DNA of 64,000 bases, taken from assembly GCF_015352425.1 (NCBI RefSeq), contig NZ_JADKNH010000001.1, positions 118,691 through 182,690 on the forward strand, read 5' to 3'. This DNA is from Fusibacter ferrireducens. GTDB lineage: Bacteria > Bacillota > Clostridia > Peptostreptococcales > Acidaminobacteraceae. Below the pieces are notes generated by a model, which saw only the letters and a program-made list of their open reading frames with translations, was not told the DNA's origin and did not search any database. This document shows positions 62,000-64,000 of this stretch, one piece after another. The stretch's first letter is position 1, and every line of letters starts with the position of its first letter. The position numbers and the translations under genes were made by a program.

Positions 62000-63211
62000 T
62001 ATGAGATCTACACTGAGCAAGTATTGATCTTTGTCATAAAATATAATTTTTCCCACGGGCATTGAAGGGATGAATTTTGGACTCTTCTTCCAAAAGGGGT
62101 CCAACATAATCGTGTATTCAATGTGCCCTGACTTTGGATAGGTCAAGGAAATGGTATCCGTTGGGAAAATACCGCAATCGGGAGGTAAATCAAAGTCTTT
62201 TACATACATGGGAACAGTATCTTTACACAGTAAATAGAGTTGACATTGATTTTTTGCATAGTTGATTAAGGTCGAAGTAATATCATTCTTTCGATATTTT
62301 GAAGAAGCCCCAAGTACAATGGCAACAATCTCTTTTTCTGAGGGAAAAGAATTGAATTGATGTGTGAGGTCATCGATAATTTTCGTATCAACACTACCAA
62401 AATCTAGATGTGCAGTTGTAACTTGACAATACCCTGCAAAATTAGTGAATCCAGTCTTAAAGCCATCTACTTCGGGTATGGTTTCCAAGAGCGCATTTGT
62501 ATTGTGCTTGACGATCTGCTTTGAATTAAGTGTCCAACTCTCAAGGTTGGTAATTTCAGTAAGTTCAGGATAGTGTGTCAACAGATATTGAGTGAGCTTG
62601 AGCAATTCGATACTATTCATCATATTTTGGTCAGGGAGTGTATTTTTAGAAGCATCATATTGGGTCAACCCTGAAGCGTTTACAAATGAAACCGAATTTA
62701 AGCCTAATGAAGCAGACTTTTGATTCATCAATTTGACAAATGCGGATTCTGAGCCTGCAACACGTTCTGCAAGTGCCACAGCAGCATCATTAGAAGAACA
62801 AATAAGCATGCCGTGCAACAAATCATCTACACTCATTTGCTCTCCAACATGTAATTTTAAACCATTTCCATCCTGAGAAAGGGCATGTTCACTGATTGTA
62901 ACCATCTCATTTAACGTCATATGACCTTGATTTATTTCATCCAGGACAATGCTTAAGGTCATTAACTTTGTCAAGCTCGCAATGCCAAGTGGTTTTGAAA
63001 CATTGTAAGAAAAAACATTGTAGTGACCATCAAGATCAGAAAGCATATACGCCTGAGAAAAGTGCGTGAGATCGTTTCCGTTTTGAAAGTCTGTTGGATT
63101 TATTATTTCAGTGCCATATACAGGCATGTTTGTTGTGAATATACAAACTGAAGTTGCAAGGGTGATGCAATGCTTTAATATTTTCTTGCCGAATAGATTT
63201 CTAAATGTCAT
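61976..63211 (-). CDS. D-alanyl-D-alanine carboxypeptidase (DacA/DacF type)
   Basis: 411-residue secreted low-molecular-weight PBP that trims pentapeptides. N-terminal signal peptide (about 10-32, ending near MPVYGTE). S11 motifs: SLTK (IASLTKLM, about residue 80), SSN (ICSSNDAAVALAERVAG) and KTG (VDGFKTGFTNFAGYC). A C-terminal beta-domain without an obvious amphipathic anchor completes it. It lies 11 bp downstream of the lipoprotein gene and is presumably co-transcribed. Confidence 0.93.
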   Translation of the reverse strand: MTFRNLFGKKILKHCITLATSVCIFTTNMPVYGTEIINPTDFQNGNDLTHFSQAYMLSDLDGHYNVFSYNVSKPLGIASLTKLMTLSIVLDEINQGHMTLNEMVTISEHALSQDGNGLKLHVGEQMSVDDLLHGMLICSSNDAAVALAERVAGSESAFVKLMNQKSASLGLNSVSFVNASGLTQYDASKNTLPDQNMMNSIELLKLTQYLLTHYPELTEITNLESWTLNSKQIVKHNTNALLETIPEVDGFKTGFTNFAGYCQVTTAHLDFGSVDTKIIDDLTHQFNSFPSEKEIVAIVLGASSKYRKNDITSTLINYAKNQCQLYLLCKDTVPMYVKDFDLPPDCGIFPTDTISLTYPKSGHIEYTIMLDPFWKKSPKFIPSMPVGKIIFYDKDQYLLSVDLILKELSQY

Positions 63212-63222
63212 GAGTGCTCCTG

Positions 63223-64000
63223 TCAGTTGGTTGGGTGAGTGTCAAAATCAATGTTGATATAGTCCATTACTCGAGAAAATGGAATTTGAATTAGAGTATA
63301 ATTTGTGGCAAAATCATTTTCCATGAAGTAAAAGACAATTTCGTCATCTGTGAAATACATGCCCATCCAATCTTCAGGGGATTCAAATTCAAATCCCATT
63401 TGAAGCGCAGCTTCTGAAAAAATATGGTTAAATTCAGTTTTGGATTTAAGATCATCTTTGACCAAATTTTCATTTAAAATTAAGTTGCTTGAATGCATGT
63501 CAATCGTAATCGGGTTCCAAATTTCAATGGCGCCATTTTCCCAGGTGAGTAAACCCTTATAGAGTACACTTAGATATTTTTTGTCTTGACGTTTGATTTC
63601 ATAAGTCACAACAAGTGGATTTTCAACGCTTACGTCAGGCAAAAGCATTGACATGGCTGCATTTTTTAGAGATTGATTAATATAATCTTGCGTGAGTTCT
63701 CCAGCAAGACCTTTCATCACGGGATACTCAATTGTATAAATGCCTTCTTCAGTGGATGAACTGGTTGTAAGTTCATACTGATAATCATTGGCAAGTTCGG
63801 TTTTAGGTGGTGTTATTTCACTTTCTTCAGGCTGTGTTTCAACAGGAGGAGATGTCGTTTTGCTCTCTTCTTCCTGAGGTTTTTCTGGTTGTGATACTTC
63901 TACTTCAACAGGGGTTTGAATCGGTTTGGATTCATCCTTTTGGCAGCCTGTCGTGAAAATAAAAGTGGTAATCATGCCCACAGCGAGAATACTTCTTAAA
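63223..64000 (-). CDS. Lipoprotein with DUF3298-like domain, 5' end beyond the window
   Basis: The frame is open to the window edge: residues read LRSILAVGMITTFIFTTGCQ, a lipoprotein signal with lipobox TTGC, so the true start is probably past 64000 (GTG 63981 is a less likely internal start). A Glu/Pro/Thr-rich linker follows, then a domain of about 190 residues with IEYPVMKGLAGELTQDYINQ, resembling RsiV/DUF3298 extracytoplasmic domains. Upstream of the D,D-carboxypeptidase gene it may have a wall-related role. Confidence 0.8.
   Translation of the reverse strand, partial: LRSILAVGMITTFIFTTGCQKDESKPIQTPVEVEVSQPEKPQEEESKTTSPPVETQPEESEITPPKTELANDYQYELTTSSSTEEGIYTIEYPVMKGLAGELTQDYINQSLKNAAMSMLLPDVSVENPLVVTYEIKRQDKKYLSVLYKGLLTWENGAIEIWNPITIDMHSSNLILNENLVKDDLKSKTEFNHIFSEAALQMGFEFESPEDWMGMYFTDDEIVFYFMENDFATNYTLIQIPFSRVMDYINIDFDTHPTN

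Overview
The window comes from the chromosome of a low-GC, Gram-positive-type anaerobe, most likely a member of the Clostridia (Bacillota). The evidence is the classical division and cell-wall (dcw) cluster with MraZ, a SpoVD/FtsI-type PBP, DUF881 proteins and Sbp; a meso-DAP-type MurE; the yggS-sepF-yggT-ylmH-divIVA cluster; a T-box in front of ileS; a LicT/BglG-type RNA antiterminator; and purine-rich Shine-Dalgarno sites before almost every gene. I cannot name the species. I see no rRNA, tRNA, CRISPR array, prophage or transposase.

Layout. 1-409: two copies of a 191-bp repeat whose hairpin doubles as the ychF terminator. 410-4988: ychF (minus strand), then the M16 protease-like pair YmfF/YmfH and lgt. 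5190-19289: the dcw cluster mraZ-rsmH-ftsL-ftsI-murE-mraY-murD-ftsW-murG-ftsQ-DUF881-DUF881-sbp-ftsZ, led by a three-unit MraZ box. It lacks murF, murC, murB and ftsA. 19319-19793: a foldable cloverleaf followed by a six-unit tandem array. 19849-26110: nrdR, a chemoreceptor, a MarR/nitroreductase pair, and a secreted esterase behind a RAT antiterminator/terminator. 26172-36400: accessory carbon metabolism in two TetR-headed blocks, TetR/GH1 glucosidase/GPH transporter and TetR/class III aminotransferase/class II aldolase/MFS/FGGY kinase. 36508-37256: the debris of a response regulator-to-ABC permease locus collapsed by an internal deletion. 37492-44177: pgeF, DUF512 protein, der, a set of small accessory genes where plsY is often found, and gpsA. 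44201-48376: HlyD-like protein, yggS, sepF, yggT, ylmH, divIVA. 48440-53202: an unusual block made of an HTH protein, a membrane Ser/Thr kinase with leucine-rich repeats, a short paralogue of the HTH protein, and an S-layer-anchored protein. 53400-64000: two orphans, T-box plus a type-2 IleRS, a PepV-like dipeptidase, a FabG/MaoC pair, a D,D-carboxypeptidase and a lipoprotein cut by the window edge.

How the genes fit together. The core blocks make lipid II, build the divisome (FtsZ, SepF, DivIVA, FtsW/FtsI, FtsQ/L) and process the wall (PgeF, D,D-carboxypeptidase). SepF is the only FtsZ membrane anchor encoded here. The accessory blocks are for sugar uptake and breakdown.

The most unusual content is a set of structured intergenic repeats at five or more loci (1-395, 19319-19793, 20412-20512, 26172-26472, 55122-55219, 58457-58554). 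Several fold into multi-hairpin or cloverleaf forms, share loop or core sequences, and in three cases begin right after a rho-independent terminator. The second point of interest is the HTH/LRR-kinase/HTH-paralogue/SLH gene set.
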